Shown here: in pieces, positions 45,512-56,048 of the stretch
Numbering within the stretch: the stretch's first letter is position 1
Layout: every line of letters begins with the position of its first letter
Source: Clostridia bacterium
Lineage (GTDB): Bacteria > Bacillota > Clostridia > Oscillospirales > CAG-272
DNA: 64,000 bases
Direction of reading: 5' to 3'
Assembly (NCBI GenBank): GCA_017503105.1
Contig: JAFVTS010000035.1
Span: 62,001-126,000, forward strand
The notes under the pieces: model-generated
What the model was told of the DNA's origin: nothing
The model's database searches: none
What the model saw: only the letters and a program-made list of their open reading frames with translations
Made by a program: the position numbers and the translations under genes

Positions 45512-45656
45512 TGCATATTTATTCGCATAAAACGCACAAATATGCACAAAATATTCACAAAAGTCCTCGGTTTTAAAGGCGCTCTTTCGTTATTATTAAC
45601 AAAAATGAAAAAAAGTGCAAAAAGGGCTTGCATATTTATTCCGTTTGTGATAGAAT
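45512..45656 (+). promoter_or_regulatory. argG promoter with ARG-box-like operators
   Basis: TTGCAT (45628-45633), 17 bp, TAGAAT (45651-45656). The 13-mer TGCATATTTATTC occurs at 45512-45524 and again at 45629-45641, overlapping the -35. It matches 11 of 14 positions of the ArgR consensus TGAATAATTATTCA in the first copy. ArgR repression by looping between the two sites is plausible; argR is not in the window. Confidence 0.68.
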
Positions 45657-45692
45657 GTTATTGCTAAAAAACATTTTCGGAGGAAAACAGAA

Positions 45693-46925
45693 ATGGATAA
45701 GTCTAAGATCAAAAAGGTTGTGCTCGCGTATTCGGGAGGTCTTGATACCTCTATCATCATTCCGTGGCTCAAGGAAAACTATAATAACTGCGAGGTCATC
45801 GCGGTTTCGGGTAACGTCGGTCAGGCTGATGAGCTTGAGGGTCTTGAAGAGAAGGCTCTTAAGACGGGTGCATCTAAGCTTTACGTTCTCGACCTCACCG
45901 AGGAATACGTAAACGATTACATCATTCCCTGCGTAAAAGCAGGCGCTATTTACGAGGATTATCTTCTCGGCACCAGCCACGCGCGTCCTTGCATCGCGAA
46001 GGGGCTCGTTGAGATAGCGAAGAAGGAAAAGGCAGACGCTATCTGCCACGGCTGCACGGGTAAGGGTAACGACCAGGTTCGTTTTGAGCTCACCATAAAG
46101 GCGTTCGCGCCCGATATGCCCATCATTGCTCCTTGGCGTGAGTGGGATATCAAGTCCCGTGATGAGGAGATCGATTATGCCGAGGCGCATAACGTACCTC
46201 TTAAGATAAACCGCGAGACCAACTATTCCAAGGACAAGAACCTCTGGCATCTTTCCCACGAGGGACTTGATCTTGAGGATGCGGGCAACGAGCCTCTTTA
46301 CGAAAAGGACGGCTTCCTTGAAATGGGCATATCTCCCATCAAGGCTCCCGATACTCCCACTTACATCACTCTTGATTTTGAAAAGGGTATTCCCACCGCT
46401 CTTAACGGTGAGAAGATGAGCGCGAAGGATATTATCCTCGCTCTTAACAAGGTCGGCGGTGAGAACGGTATTGGACTTCTTGACATCGTTGAAAACCGTC
46501 TTGTCGGTATGAAGTGCCGCGGCGTTTACGAGACCCCCGGCGGAACTATCCTTTACGAGGCTCACAAGTATCTTGAGACCGTGACTCTTGACAAGATGAC
46601 CGCGCACAAGAAGGCGGAACTTGCTATCACCTACGCGGACCTCGTTTATAACGGTCAGTGGTTCACTCCTCTTCGCGAGGCTCTTGCGGCATTCGTTGAC
46701 AAGACGCAGGAGAACGTAACGGGTAAGGTAAAGCTCAAGCTCTATAAGGGCAACGTGATCAAGGCGGGCGTGTGGAGCGACTATTCGCTTTACTCCGAGG
46801 AGATCGCAACCTTCGGCGAGGATAACGTATACAATCAGGCTGATTCCGCAGGATTTATCAACCTCTTCGGTCTTCCCATCACCGTTCAGGCTCGTCTTAA
46901 CGAGAAGCTTGCGAAGAAAAACTAA
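45693..46925 (+). CDS. argG: argininosuccinate synthase
   Basis: A 410-residue enzyme joining citrulline and aspartate with ATP. The PP-loop [15 protein letters not shown] is at the N-terminus, followed by [31 protein letters not shown] and [17 protein letters not shown] precedes the ATG. It begins the arginine block and is followed after 12 bp by argH. Confidence 0.98.
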   Translation: MDKSKIKKVVLAYSGGLDTSIIIPWLKENYNNCEVIAVSGNVGQADELEGLEEKALKTGASKLYVLDLTEEYVNDYIIPCVKAGAIYEDYLLGTSHARPCIAKGLVEIAKKEKADAICHGCTGKGNDQVRFELTIKAFAPDMPIIAPWREWDIKSRDEEIDYAEAHNVPLKINRETNYSKDKNLWHLSHEGLDLEDAGNEPLYEKDGFLEMGISPIKAPDTPTYITLDFEKGIPTALNGEKMSAKDIILALNKVGGENGIGLLDIVENRLVGMKCRGVYETPGGTILYEAHKYLETVTLDKMTAHKKAELAITYADLVYNGQWFTPLREALAAFVDKTQENVTGKVKLKLYKGNVIKAGVWSDYSLYSEEIATFGEDNVYNQADSAGFINLFGLPITVQARLNEKLAKKN

Positions 46926-46937
46926 GGATCTTTCGTT

Positions 46938-48320
46938 ATGAAAAAAATGTGGGCGGGAAGAACCGCGGGCGCATCAGCCGCCCTCGCGGACGATTTTAAT
47001 TCTTCCATTCATATAGACTCAAAAATGTATCGCCACGATATAAAAGGCTCTATGGCGCACGCGGCGATGCTGTCGGCACGGGGGATAATCTCCTCCGCCG
47101 ACGCCGACGCTATCATAGCGGGGCTTGAGGGAATACTTGCCGACATCGACTCGGGCAAGCTTGAAATATCCCCCGACGCCGAGGATATTCATATGTTCGT
47201 TGAGCAGATCCTCACCGAGCGTATCGGCGATGCGGGAAAAAGACTTCACACCTCAAGGAGCAGAAACGACCAGGTAGCGGTTGACACGCGCCTTTATATG
47301 CGTGACGAGGTCGAAGGTGTGAAGAAGCTTATATTCGAGCTTCTTTCGGCAATTCTCGAGAAGGCAAAGGAGCACGCGGCTGACATAATGCCGGGCTACA
47401 CTCATCTTCAAAGAGCTCAGCCCGTAACCTTCGGTCACCACCTTCTTGCCTATGCCGAGATGTTCAAAAGAGATATCGGAAGGCTTGACGACGCTTCGGC
47501 AAGAATGAACGAGTGCCCCCTCGGTGCTCTTGCTCTTGCCGGCACTACTTATGATATCGACAGGCGTATGACTGCAGAGGCACTTGGATTTACGCGTCCT
47601 ACGGCAAACAGTATGGATTCCGTTTCCGACAGGGATTTCTGCGTCGAGCTGCTCTCGGCATTCTCTCTTATAATGACTCACCTTTCGCGCTTCTCCGAGG
47701 AGCTCATCCTTTGGTCGAGCTGGGAGTTTTCCTTCGTTGAGCTTGACGATGCCTATACCACGGGCTCGTCTATAATGCCGCAGAAGAAGAATTCCGATAT
47801 GGCTGAGCTCGTAAGAGGAAAAACGGGCAGGGTCTACGGTGACCTTATGGGCACCTTGACTATGCTCAAGGGGCTGCCCCTTGCTTATAACAAGGATATG
47901 CAAGAGGACAAGGAAGCGCTCTTCGACGGACTTGAAACCGTGAAAAGATGCCTTGAGATATTCGCTCCTATGATAGCAACTATGCGCGTAAAGCCCGAAA
48001 ATATGTATAAGGCGGCTCAGCGCGGCTTCATCAACGCGACCGACCTTGCGGATTATCTTACCAAGCGCGGCACGCCTTTCAGAGCGGCGTACAAGACCGT
48101 CGGCGAGATAGTCGCGCACTGCATAAAAGAGGGAACCGTGCTCGACGAGCTTCCCATTTCGGAGTATAAGAAGTTCTCCGAGGTCTTCTCAGACGATCTT
48201 TATTCCGAGATCTCGCTTGAGACCTGCGTAAAAAAGCGTATCTCCGAGGGCTCAACGGGTCCCGTCAGCGTTCAGGCTCAATTAAATGAACTTGAAAAGT
48301 TCATAAAAAATAAAAATTAA
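46938..48320 (+). CDS. argH: argininosuccinate lyase
   Basis: A 460-residue fumarase-superfamily lyase that releases arginine and fumarate. The N-terminal MWAGRTAGASAALADDFNSSI, HTSRSRNDQVAVDTRLYMR, PGYTHLQRAQPVTFGHHLLAY and the signature GSSIMPQKKNSDMAEL are all present. It is cotranscribed with argG. Confidence 0.98.
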   Translation: MKKMWAGRTAGASAALADDFNSSIHIDSKMYRHDIKGSMAHAAMLSARGIISSADADAIIAGLEGILADIDSGKLEISPDAEDIHMFVEQILTERIGDAGKRLHTSRSRNDQVAVDTRLYMRDEVEGVKKLIFELLSAILEKAKEHAADIMPGYTHLQRAQPVTFGHHLLAYAEMFKRDIGRLDDASARMNECPLGALALAGTTYDIDRRMTAEALGFTRPTANSMDSVSDRDFCVELLSAFSLIMTHLSRFSEELILWSSWEFSFVELDDAYTTGSSIMPQKKNSDMAELVRGKTGRVYGDLMGTLTMLKGLPLAYNKDMQEDKEALFDGLETVKRCLEIFAPMIATMRVKPENMYKAAQRGFINATDLADYLTKRGTPFRAAYKTVGEIVAHCIKEGTVLDELPISEYKKFSEVFSDDLYSEISLETCVKKRISEGSTGPVSVQAQLNELEKFIKNKN

Positions 48321-48339
48321 AAGAAAGAGGTAAAGAAAA

Positions 48340-49224
48340 ATGAAAAAGTTACTCGCACTCACGCTCACACTCGCGCTTGCCGTAACGGCAATGTTCACAT
48401 TCTCCTCCTGCGGATGCAGCGAAAACGTAAGGATCGGCGTTCAGGGCGGAACGACGGGTGAATTTTACGTAAAGGGAAATGCCGATATGCTTCTTCCCGG
48501 TTACACGAATATCGAATGTATGGCATTCAACAACGGCGGTCTTGCAGTAAAGGCTATGCTTGACGGTCAGGTAGACTACGTTATCATTGATAACGAGCCT
48601 GCAAAGCAGCTCCTTGCACAGTACAGCAATGACATTAAGATCATTGACATTCCCCTCACTACCGAGAAGTATGCATACGGTGTAGACAAGGCTCAGCCCG
48701 ACCTTCTTGCGAAAGTAAATGCTTTTATCGCCTCCATCAAGGCTGACGGCACGCTCAAAGCTATTTTCGAAAAATACAACAGCCTCGAATACGATGACGA
48801 AGGTAACGTTGTAGGCGGCGATGACGCTATCGTCGGTGTTTCCAGCGCTCAGAAGAACTCGTCTAACGCGGCAGGTCAGCTCGTTGTTGCAACCAACGCA
48901 GCCTTCGCTCCTTACGAATACAAGAAGGGCGATAAGTTCGCGGGCATAGATATGGAAATAGCACAGCTTTTGGCTAACCATCTCGGACTTGAGCTCGTAA
49001 TTGAGGATATGGACTTCGACGCAGTTGTTACCTCCGTTGGAAAGAACGGCGTTGATATCGCGATGGCAGGACTTTCCGTTACTGCTACACGTCAGAAGGC
49101 GGTCAACTTCTCCGATTCTTATTACGAGGGCGCATATCAGGTGCTTATCGTTAAAAAGGACAATACCGAGTTCGATGCATGTACTACCAAAGAGCAGGTA
49201 GAAGCTATACTCAAGGACAAGTAA
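48340..49224 (+). CDS. amino-acid ABC transporter substrate-binding lipoprotein with permuted lobe order
   Basis: A 294-residue lipoprotein with a lipobox ending at Cys24 (TFSSC). It is clearly of the SBP_bac_3 (polar amino acid) family, but the halves are swapped. Residues about 29-148 hold what is normally the C-terminal half (RIGVQGGTTGEFYVKG, then DYVIIDNEPAKQLL, then DGTLKAIFEKYN). After a flexible linker (about 149-180), residues 181-294 hold the normal N-terminal half (VVATNAAFAPYEYKKG, AGIDMEIAQLLANHLGLEL, NFSDSYYEGAYQVLIVKK). This is a circular permutation. It is followed by its permease and ATPase, within the arginine block, so arginine, glutamine or a related cation/polar amino acid is the likely ligand. 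Confidence 0.9.
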   Translation: MKKLLALTLTLALAVTAMFTFSSCGCSENVRIGVQGGTTGEFYVKGNADMLLPGYTNIECMAFNNGGLAVKAMLDGQVDYVIIDNEPAKQLLAQYSNDIKIIDIPLTTEKYAYGVDKAQPDLLAKVNAFIASIKADGTLKAIFEKYNSLEYDDEGNVVGGDDAIVGVSSAQKNSSNAAGQLVVATNAAFAPYEYKKGDKFAGIDMEIAQLLANHLGLELVIEDMDFDAVVTSVGKNGVDIAMAGLSVTATRQKAVNFSDSYYEGAYQVLIVKKDNTEFDACTTKEQVEAILKDK

Positions 49225-49239
49225 TAATTTTGGTGAGTA

Positions 49240-49938
49240 ATGGAAGCTTGGGATATATTTTATAAGCAGTTCATTACCTATCACGGCTACCGCGACGTTC
49301 TCGACGGTCTTTTAACGACCGTCGAGATTGCCGTCTTAGGGCTTGTAATAGGTATTCTGATAGGTACACTTATAGCCGTTGTTAAGGTTATGCCGAAAGC
49401 AAGCGTTTTCCCGAAGGTGATAGAAAAGATATGCGATTGCTACGTTGCTTTCTTCAGAGGAACACCTATGGTCGTTCAGCTTCTTATCGGCTATTTCGTA
49501 ATTGTGCCGAGCTTGGAGATCTCTGTTAGCGGACTTGTGGTGGCTATAATTATATTCGGATTAAACAGCGGCGCATACGTTTCCGAAATAATGCGCGCAG
49601 GTATTCAATCGGTCGATCGCGGTCAGCTTGAGGCGGGTCGCGCAGTCGGACTTCCGTATTCTGTCGCAATGATGAAGATAGTTATTCCGCAGTCAGTTAA
49701 AAACATTTTACCAACGCTTGGAAACGAATTTATAGTTCTTATAAAAGAAACCTCGATAGTCAGCTTTATAGCCGTCGTCGACGTGACGAAGGCGTTTCGG
49801 TCGATAGGCGATGCGAATTACGAGTACATAATTCCGTATCTTATGCTCGCGGCAATTTATCTTGTGCTCGTGCTTGGTATCACGCTTCTGATCAGACTTT
49901 TGGAGAGGAGGCTTAAGCGCGATGAACGAAAGGCGTGA
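49240..49938 (+). CDS. amino-acid ABC transporter permease (HisM/GlnP type)
   Basis: A 232-residue inner-membrane permease with about five hydrophobic segments. The family block [16 protein letters not shown] and the EAA loop [33 protein letters not shown] are clear. It overlaps the ATPase gene by 17 bp and follows the binding protein by 15 bp. Confidence 0.94.
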   Translation: MEAWDIFYKQFITYHGYRDVLDGLLTTVEIAVLGLVIGILIGTLIAVVKVMPKASVFPKVIEKICDCYVAFFRGTPMVVQLLIGYFVIVPSLEISVSGLVVAIIIFGLNSGAYVSEIMRAGIQSVDRGQLEAGRAVGLPYSVAMMKIVIPQSVKNILPTLGNEFIVLIKETSIVSFIAVVDVTKAFRSIGDANYEYIIPYLMLAAIYLVLVLGITLLIRLLERRLKRDERKA

Positions 49939-50785
49939 AAAAGACGTTATAATCTCTGTTCAAGGCTTGGAAAAAAGCTTTGGTAAAAACAATGTTCTCA
50001 AGGGAATTGATCTTGACATAAGAAACGGGGAGATCATCGCAGTAATAGGCCCTTCGGGATGCGGAAAGTCGACACTTCTCCGATGCCTTAACTGTATGGA
50101 GGATCCTACGGGAGGATCCATATATTTTGAGGGCGAGGACCTCGTAGATACGAAGGTTGACATCAATAAGCACCGAGAGCATATAGGAATGGTGTTCCAG
50201 CAGTTCAATCTTTTTAACAACAAGACCGTAATGCAGAACATTACGCTTGCGCCCGTTTATTGCGGATTGAAAAAAATCAAGGCGACAAAAAGATATAATC
50301 GCACCGTTAAATTTAAAAATATATTCAGAAAGATTTTCGGAAAAGCTCCTTTGTCACAAAAAGCAATTGAAAAGGATAAAACGGCGGTTATATCCGAGGC
50401 AAACAGCAGAGCGGAGAGTCTTTTGAAATTTATTGGACTTGAGGATAAGGCGAATGATTATCCCTCAACTCTTTCCGGTGGACAAAAGCAAAGAATAGCT
50501 ATTGCCAGAGCTGTTGCTATGAATCCTAAAGTTATGCTTTTTGATGAGCCGACCTCGGCTCTCGACCCCGAGATGGTCGGCGAGGTTCTCGATCTTATGA
50601 AGGAGCTTGCAAATAACGGTATGACTATGATAGTCGTAACGCACGAAATGGGCTTTGCGCGAGAGGTCGCGAACCGCGTTATCTTCCTCGACGAGGGAAT
50701 AATCGCGGAGGAGGGAACACCCACCGAGGTGTTCGGAAACCCGAAGTCCGAAAGATTGAAAACATTCCTCTCAAAGGTTCTTTAA
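49922..50785 (+). CDS. amino-acid ABC transporter ATPase (GlnQ type)
   Basis: A 287-residue ABC ATPase. Walker [11 protein letters not shown]-loop [10 protein letters not shown], signature LSGGQKQR, Walker [15 protein letters not shown] and the switch VTHEMGFA are present. Compared with the ~240-residue norm there is an insertion of roughly 40 residues after [12 protein letters not shown], rich in Lys and Arg, between the Q-loop and the signature helix domain. It completes the three-gene transporter. Confidence 0.94.
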   Translation: MNERREKDVIISVQGLEKSFGKNNVLKGIDLDIRNGEIIAVIGPSGCGKSTLLRCLNCMEDPTGGSIYFEGEDLVDTKVDINKHREHIGMVFQQFNLFNNKTVMQNITLAPVYCGLKKIKATKRYNRTVKFKNIFRKIFGKAPLSQKAIEKDKTAVISEANSRAESLLKFIGLEDKANDYPSTLSGGQKQRIAIARAVAMNPKVMLFDEPTSALDPEMVGEVLDLMKELANNGMTMIVVTHEMGFAREVANRVIFLDEGIIAEEGTPTEVFGNPKSERLKTFLSKVL

Positions 50786-50796
50786 TCGGTTTAGCA

Positions 50797-50810
50797 GTAC
50801 CCCGTGTTAA
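50797..50810 (-). repeat. 14-bp inverted repeat, left copy (upstream of argC)
   Basis: GTACCCCGTGTTAA here is the exact reverse complement of TTAACACGGGGTAC at 56049-56062. The two copies bracket argC to argF. Confidence 0.7.
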
Positions 50811-50834
50811 GTTTTTGATATAATGGAGTTTGAA

Positions 50835-51761
50835 ATGAAAAAGGTATTTATAGACGGAAAGGCAGGCACGACAGGCCTTAGAATCGAAGAAAGACTCTCT
50901 TCTCGTACGGACGTTGAGATAATATCTCTCCCCGAAGAAAAGAGAAAGGATACCGAGGCGCGACGGGAGATGCTCAACCGTGCCGATATAGTATTTCTCT
51001 GCCTTCCCGACGCGGCGGCAAAAGAAGCCGTTCAGATGATCGAAAACCCCGACACGGTGGTAATTGACGCGTCTACTGCGCACAGAACGAATCCCGATTG
51101 GGCTTACGGCTTTGCCGAGCTCGGCGAGGATTTTGAGGAAAAAATAAGAAACAGCAAGCGCATTGCCAATCCCGGTTGCCACGCCAGCGGATTCATAGCG
51201 CTTGTTTACCCCCTCGTAAAGGCGGGTATAATCCCGAAGGACGCACTCCTTTCCGCTCATTCCCTGACAGGTTACAGCGGCGGCGGAAAGTCTATGATAG
51301 CGGAGTACGAGGCGGACGAGCTTGCCCCGCTTCTTGCGGCACCCCGTCAGTACGGAATATCTCAGGCACATAAGCACTTGCCCGAAATGGTCAAGGTGTG
51401 CGGGATAGACACGCCGCCCGTCTTCTCCCCTATCGTCGCTCCGTTCTATTCGGGAATGGAGGTGACCGTTCCGCTCCACAGGGCTGAGATAAACGGAACG
51501 GTGGATGATATAAAAGAAGTATACAAAAAACTCTACACGGGTCCCCTCGTAAAGTATAACGAGGGAATGGACGAGGGTGGTTTCCTCTCTGCGGGACGCT
51601 TTGAGGGGCTTGACTCTATGTCCGTCGAGGTCTTCGGAAACGAGGACAGAATAATTCTGGTAGCAAGATACGACAATCTCGGCAAGGGTGCCTCGGGTGC
51701 CGCCGTTGAATGTCTTAACATAAAGCTTGGGTGCGATAAAGCGCTCGGACTTGAAATCTAA
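50835..51761 (+). CDS. argC: N-acetyl-gamma-glutamyl-phosphate reductase (type 2)
   Basis: A 308-residue enzyme of the short ArgC group (KVFIDGKAGTTGLRI at the N-terminus). It reduces acetylglutamyl phosphate to the semialdehyde. The active-site Cys is in ANPGCHASGF, with SLTGYSGGGKSM downstream. ATG 50835 has GGAG 6 bp upstream; ATG 50823 would add MEFE. A TATAAT-like box lies 15-20 bp before the gene, so a second promoter is possible. Confidence 0.95.
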   Translation: MKKVFIDGKAGTTGLRIEERLSSRTDVEIISLPEEKRKDTEARREMLNRADIVFLCLPDAAAKEAVQMIENPDTVVIDASTAHRTNPDWAYGFAELGEDFEEKIRNSKRIANPGCHASGFIALVYPLVKAGIIPKDALLSAHSLTGYSGGGKSMIAEYEADELAPLLAAPRQYGISQAHKHLPEMVKVCGIDTPPVFSPIVAPFYSGMEVTVPLHRAEINGTVDDIKEVYKKLYTGPLVKYNEGMDEGGFLSAGRFEGLDSMSVEVFGNEDRIILVARYDNLGKGASGAAVECLNIKLGCDKALGLEI

Positions 51762-51779
51762 CTTTTGTGAGGACGAAAA

Positions 51780-52994
51780 ATGAAATTTACAGACGGCGGC
51801 GTTTGTGCCGCGAAAGGCTTTACCGCAAACGGCATACACTGCGGTGTAAGGAAGAATAAAACTAAGCGCGATATAGCGCTCATCTTTTCAGAGAAAAGGG
51901 CGACCGCCGCGGCGGTATACACGTCCAATAAGGTCAAGGGCGCGCCGATAGGCGTTACGCAGGCGAATATCGCGGACGGTTACGCGCAGGCGATCGTTTG
52001 TAACAGCGGAAACGCTAACACCTGTAATGCTAACGGCAAGGAAGTAGCGGAGAAGATGTGCGAGCTCGTAGCAGAAGAGCTTTCCATTCCCGCATCCGAC
52101 GTTGTAGTCGCTTCTACGGGCGTTATCGGTCAGCCGCTTGATATTACTCCAATAAAGAACGGTATGAGCGAGCTTGCTCGCGGTCTTACCCGTGACGGCA
52201 GCCAAAGAGCCGCCGAAGGAATTATGACTACCGACACAAGACTCAAGGAGATCGCCGTCGAATTTGAGGTGGGCGGCAAGGTCTGCAAGATCGGCGGCAT
52301 CGCAAAGGGCTCGGGTATGATACACCCCAACCTTGCGACGATGATAGTTTTCATCACCACCGACTGTGCGATTTCGTCCGAAATGCTTAAGGTAGCTCTC
52401 GCGGGCGACGTAAAGAATTCGTTCAATATGGTAAGCGTTGACGGTGATACGTCGACCAACGACACGGTTGCCGTTCTTGCCAACGGAATGGCGGGAAATG
52501 CCGAAATAGTTGACACGGGTGCGGACTTTGAAGCTTTCGCGAAAGCACTGAACACCGTCACGGTCTATCTTTGCAAGTGCATAGCGGGCGACGGCGAGGG
52601 TGCGACGAAAATGCTCGAGTGCACCGTCAAGGGCGCGAAGGACGAGAAAAACGCAAAGATAATCGCAAAGAGCGTTATTTGTTCTTCTCTCGTTAAGGCG
52701 GCAATGTTCGGCGCGGACGCAAACTGGGGCAGGGTGCTTTGCGCCATAGGCTACAGCGGCGCCGAGGTAGACGTTATGAAGGTCGACGTTTCATTCGTTT
52801 CGAAGAAGGGCGAGATAATCGTTTGCAAAGACGGTGCGGGCGTTGACTTCTCCGAGGAAAAGGCGAAGGAAATACTTCTTGAAGATGAGATCACTATTGC
52901 CGTAAAGCTTGGCGACGGTAACGCCGAGAGCACCGCTTGGGGCTGCGATCTTACTTACGATTACGTAAAGATCAACGGCGATTACAGAACTTAA
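51780..52994 (+). CDS. argJ: bifunctional ornithine acetyltransferase/N-acetylglutamate synthase
   Basis: A 404-residue ArgJ. It moves the acetyl group from acetylornithine to glutamate, recycling it. The self-cleavage site lies in KGSGMIHPNLATMIVFI, between Ala and the nucleophile Thr. The N-terminal GFTANGIHCGVRKNK and the middle NSGNANTCNA segment fit the family. Presence of argJ and absence of argA and argE indicates the cyclic pathway. Confidence 0.97.
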   Translation: MKFTDGGVCAAKGFTANGIHCGVRKNKTKRDIALIFSEKRATAAAVYTSNKVKGAPIGVTQANIADGYAQAIVCNSGNANTCNANGKEVAEKMCELVAEELSIPASDVVVASTGVIGQPLDITPIKNGMSELARGLTRDGSQRAAEGIMTTDTRLKEIAVEFEVGGKVCKIGGIAKGSGMIHPNLATMIVFITTDCAISSEMLKVALAGDVKNSFNMVSVDGDTSTNDTVAVLANGMAGNAEIVDTGADFEAFAKALNTVTVYLCKCIAGDGEGATKMLECTVKGAKDEKNAKIIAKSVICSSLVKAAMFGADANWGRVLCAIGYSGAEVDVMKVDVSFVSKKGEIIVCKDGAGVDFSEEKAKEILLEDEITIAVKLGDGNAESTAWGCDLTYDYVKINGDYRT

Positions 52995-53010
52995 TTGTGA
53001 GGATTGAAAG

Positions 53011-53895
53011 ATGTCATTTGAAATCAGTAACGCGCAAAGAGCGGAGATCCTTACGGAGGCTCTCCCTTATATGCAAAAATACTACGGCAAGACCGTCGTT
53101 ATAAAGTACGGCGGAAACGCTATGATCAACGAGGAGCTCAAGCTCCAGGTTATGTCGGATATAGTCCTTCTTCACCTCGTCGGTGTTAAGGTCGTGCTCG
53201 TCCACGGCGGCGGTCCCGAGATCACCGAGATGTTAGGCAAGGTCGGAAAGGAAACAGTGTTCGTCGACGGGCTTCGTGTGACGGATAAGGAATCTGCCGA
53301 GATAGTTCAGATGGTCCTTGCAGGCAAGATCAACAAAAATCTCGTAAATCTTCTCCAGCAGAACGGAGGCCGCGCGATAGGTCTTTCGGGCATCGACGGT
53401 CATATGATCAGCGCCGAGATGAAGAATCCCAAGCTCGGCTACGTCGGAAAGATCACGGACGTTGACGTAACGCCTATCAAGGACGTGCTTGAAAAGGGAT
53501 ATATCCCCGTCGTTTCTACCGTTGGTTGCGATTCCGAGGGCAACGTTTACAACATCAACGCGGATACTGCTGCGGCTTATATAGCGGGCGCGATGCAGGC
53601 GTCAAGACTTCTTATGATGACCGACATCGAGGGGATCCTGCGCGATAGAAACGACCCGACGTCACTTATTCCTTACGTTGATCTTAAGGACACCGAGGAG
53701 CTCTTTGCAAGCGGCGTTATTTCGGGCGGTATGATCCCGAAGGTCGAGTGCTGCGTTGAGGCGATAAATCACGGGGTCAAGAAGGTAATTATTCTCGATG
53801 GACGCGTCTCGCACTCCCTTCTCGTTGAGCTTTTCACCGACGAGGGCGCGGGAACGATGGTAGTGAAGGATAAAAACGATGATTCAAAATTCTAA
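53011..53895 (+). CDS. argB: acetylglutamate kinase
   Basis: A 294-residue amino-acid kinase. VIKYGGNAM, LVHGGGPEI, NAMINEELK, the GKINKNLVNLLQQNGGRAIGLSG segment and NINADTAAAYIAGAMQA are present. The N-terminal helix suggests the hexameric, arginine-inhibited form, though this is inference. It overlaps argD by 17 bp. Confidence 0.97.
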   Translation: MSFEISNAQRAEILTEALPYMQKYYGKTVVIKYGGNAMINEELKLQVMSDIVLLHLVGVKVVLVHGGGPEITEMLGKVGKETVFVDGLRVTDKESAEIVQMVLAGKINKNLVNLLQQNGGRAIGLSGIDGHMISAEMKNPKLGYVGKITDVDVTPIKDVLEKGYIPVVSTVGCDSEGNVYNINADTAAAYIAGAMQASRLLMMTDIEGILRDRNDPTSLIPYVDLKDTEELFASGVISGGMIPKVECCVEAINHGVKKVIILDGRVSHSLLVELFTDEGAGTMVVKDKNDDSKF

Positions 53896-55060
53896 AAATA
53901 CGGATAAAAAATACGTTGCGAATACCTACGCGCGCTTTGATATTGAAATAGCGTCGGGCAAGGGATCGCTCGTTTACGACACGGACGGCAAGGAATATAT
54001 CGACCTTGGCACGGGAATTGCGGTAAACACCTTTGGCGTCGCTGACGAGGAATGGGCAAAGGCAGTTTCAGAGCAGCTTTGCGCCTTTCAGCATACGTCG
54101 AATCTTTATTACTCGGCACCTTGCGCCGAGCTTGCGAAGGCACTTTGTGAAAGAACGGGCGCTAAGAAGGTGTTCTTCGGTAATTCGGGTGCGGAGGCAA
54201 ACGAGTGCGCGATAAAGGTCGCAAGAAAATGGGCGCAGGACACGAAGGGCGCGGGTGATTATAATATCATCACTCTCAAAAACAGCTTCCACGGCAGAAC
54301 GATAACCACCCTGAAGGCGACGGGACAGGACGTGTTCCACACGGATTTCGGGCCCTTTCCCGAGGGATTTCTCTATGCCGAGGCGAATAATTTCGCAAGT
54401 GTAGAGAAGCTTGTAAAAGAGAATAAGTGCTGTGCCGTTATGATGGAGATAGTTCAGGGCGAGGGCGGAGTCCTTCCTCTTTCTCCCGATTTTGTGAAGG
54501 ACGTATGCACTCTTGCCGAGCGCGAGGGGCTTCTCGTGATATTTGACGAGGTCCAGTGCGGCAACGGCAGAAGCGGTGCACTTTACGCTTATATGAATTA
54601 CGGCGTTATCCCCGACGTCGTAACGACTGCAAAGGGGCTTGGCGGAGGTCTTCCCATCGGTGCGGCGATGCTTTTCGAAAAGGTTGAAAACACCCTCGGC
54701 CCCGGTTCTCACGGCTCTACCTTCGGCGGAAACCCAGCGGTCTGCAAAGGCGCTTTGAATATAATAGAGCGCATAGACGAAGAGCTCCTCTCCGAGGTAA
54801 GAGAAAAGAGCAAGTACGTATTCGACACGTTAAGCGGAGCAAAGGGAATAAAGAGCGTCAGCGGTATGGGTCTTATGATAGGCATCGAGACCGAGGCTGA
54901 CTCGTCGCTCGTGCTCGCGGAATGTATAAAGCGCGGCGTTTTGCCGATCAAGGCTAAGACGAAGATAAGGCTTCTGCCCGCTCTTAATATCCCGACGGAG
55001 CTCCTTCACCGTGCCGTTGATATAATAAAAGAAGTAGCAGGAGAAATGGCAAATGGCTGA
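53879..55060 (+). CDS. argD: acetylornithine aminotransferase
   Basis: A 393-residue PLP-dependent class III aminotransferase. [34 protein letters not shown], the PLP Asp in [13 protein letters not shown], and the Schiff-base Lys in [14 protein letters not shown] are clear. It makes acetylornithine from the semialdehyde with glutamate as donor and may also serve lysine synthesis. It overlaps argF. Confidence 0.97.
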   Translation: MIQNSKNTDKKYVANTYARFDIEIASGKGSLVYDTDGKEYIDLGTGIAVNTFGVADEEWAKAVSEQLCAFQHTSNLYYSAPCAELAKALCERTGAKKVFFGNSGAEANECAIKVARKWAQDTKGAGDYNIITLKNSFHGRTITTLKATGQDVFHTDFGPFPEGFLYAEANNFASVEKLVKENKCCAVMMEIVQGEGGVLPLSPDFVKDVCTLAEREGLLVIFDEVQCGNGRSGALYAYMNYGVIPDVVTTAKGLGGGLPIGAAMLFEKVENTLGPGSHGSTFGGNPAVCKGALNIIERIDEELLSEVREKSKYVFDTLSGAKGIKSVSGMGLMIGIETEADSSLVLAECIKRGVLPIKAKTKIRLLPALNIPTELLHRAVDIIKEVAGEMANG

Positions 55061-56045
55061 TATTGATCTTAAAGGCAGAGACTTTCTTAAGCTTCTCGAT
55101 TATACTACCGAGGAGATCGAATATCTTATAGACCTCGCCGCTGATTTCAAGGCGAAGAAGAAGGCGGGAATCTCGCACAAATTCCACGAGGGCAAGAACG
55201 TCGCTCTCATATTTGAGAAAACGAGCACGAGAACGCGCTGCGCCTTCGAGGTCGCGGCATACGATCTTGGAATGGGCGTGACTTATCTCGACCCGACGGG
55301 CTCACAGATAGGAAAGAAGGAAACCATCGCCGACACCGCAAGAGTCCTTGCGGGTATGTACGACGGAATTGAGTACAGAGGATTTGCTCAGACTATCGTT
55401 GAGGAGCTCGCAAAGTATTCAAAGGTTCCCGTTTGGAACGGTCTTACCAACGAGTTCCACCCCACTCAGATACTTGCCGATATGCTTACCATCAGAGAGA
55501 AACTCGGTAAGCTTCGCGGTGTGAATTTCGTATATATGGGGGACGCCCGTTATAATATGGGTAATTCTCTTATGGTCGGATGCGCGAAGCTCGGACTTAA
55601 CTTCACCGCTTGCGCTCCCGAAAAGTATTTCCCCGACAAGGCGCTAATCGCGGAGTGCGAGAAGATTGCCGAAAAGACGGGTGCGACTCTCAGATTTGAG
55701 AGCGATCCTATGAAGGCAACGAAGGGCGCTGACGTAATATACACCGACGTCTGGGTGTCAATGGGTGAGCCGACGGATGTCTGGCGTGAGAGAATAGCTG
55801 ACCTTTCACCCTATGCCGTGACGAAGAAAATAATGGATAACACCGCCGAGGGCTCGATATTTATGCACTGTCTTCCTGCGTTCCACGACCTTGGTACCGT
55901 TATAGGAAAAGAGGTTGGCGAAAAGTTCGGACTTGATTCTATGGAGGTCACGAACGAGGTGTTTGAAAGCGAAAAGTCCGTGGTGTTTGATGAGGCTGAA
56001 AACCGTATGCACACCATAAAGGCGGTAATGGCCGCAACTCTTTAA
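55053..56045 (+). CDS. argF: ornithine carbamoyltransferase
   Basis: A 330-residue carbamoyltransferase making citrulline. The carbamoyl-phosphate motif STRTR is in [13 protein letters not shown], with [12 protein letters not shown], the ornithine-side [15 protein letters not shown] and the HCLPAFHD loop. The ATG lies inside the argD end (8-bp overlap). Two hairpins follow. Confidence 0.97.
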   Translation: MADIDLKGRDFLKLLDYTTEEIEYLIDLAADFKAKKKAGISHKFHEGKNVALIFEKTSTRTRCAFEVAAYDLGMGVTYLDPTGSQIGKKETIADTARVLAGMYDGIEYRGFAQTIVEELAKYSKVPVWNGLTNEFHPTQILADMLTIREKLGKLRGVNFVYMGDARYNMGNSLMVGCAKLGLNFTACAPEKYFPDKALIAECEKIAEKTGATLRFESDPMKATKGADVIYTDVWVSMGEPTDVWRERIADLSPYAVTKKIMDNTAEGSIFMHCLPAFHDLGTVIGKEVGEKFGLDSMEVTNEVFESEKSVVFDEAENRMHTIKAVMAATL

Positions 56046-56048
56046 AAT

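Noticed and set aside
47253-48119. 288-codon frame opposite argH
   Set aside because: argH is fully conserved over the same stretch; the antisense frame shows no family and no ribosome site. The same holds for frames opposite groEL, argJ, argC and the aldolase.
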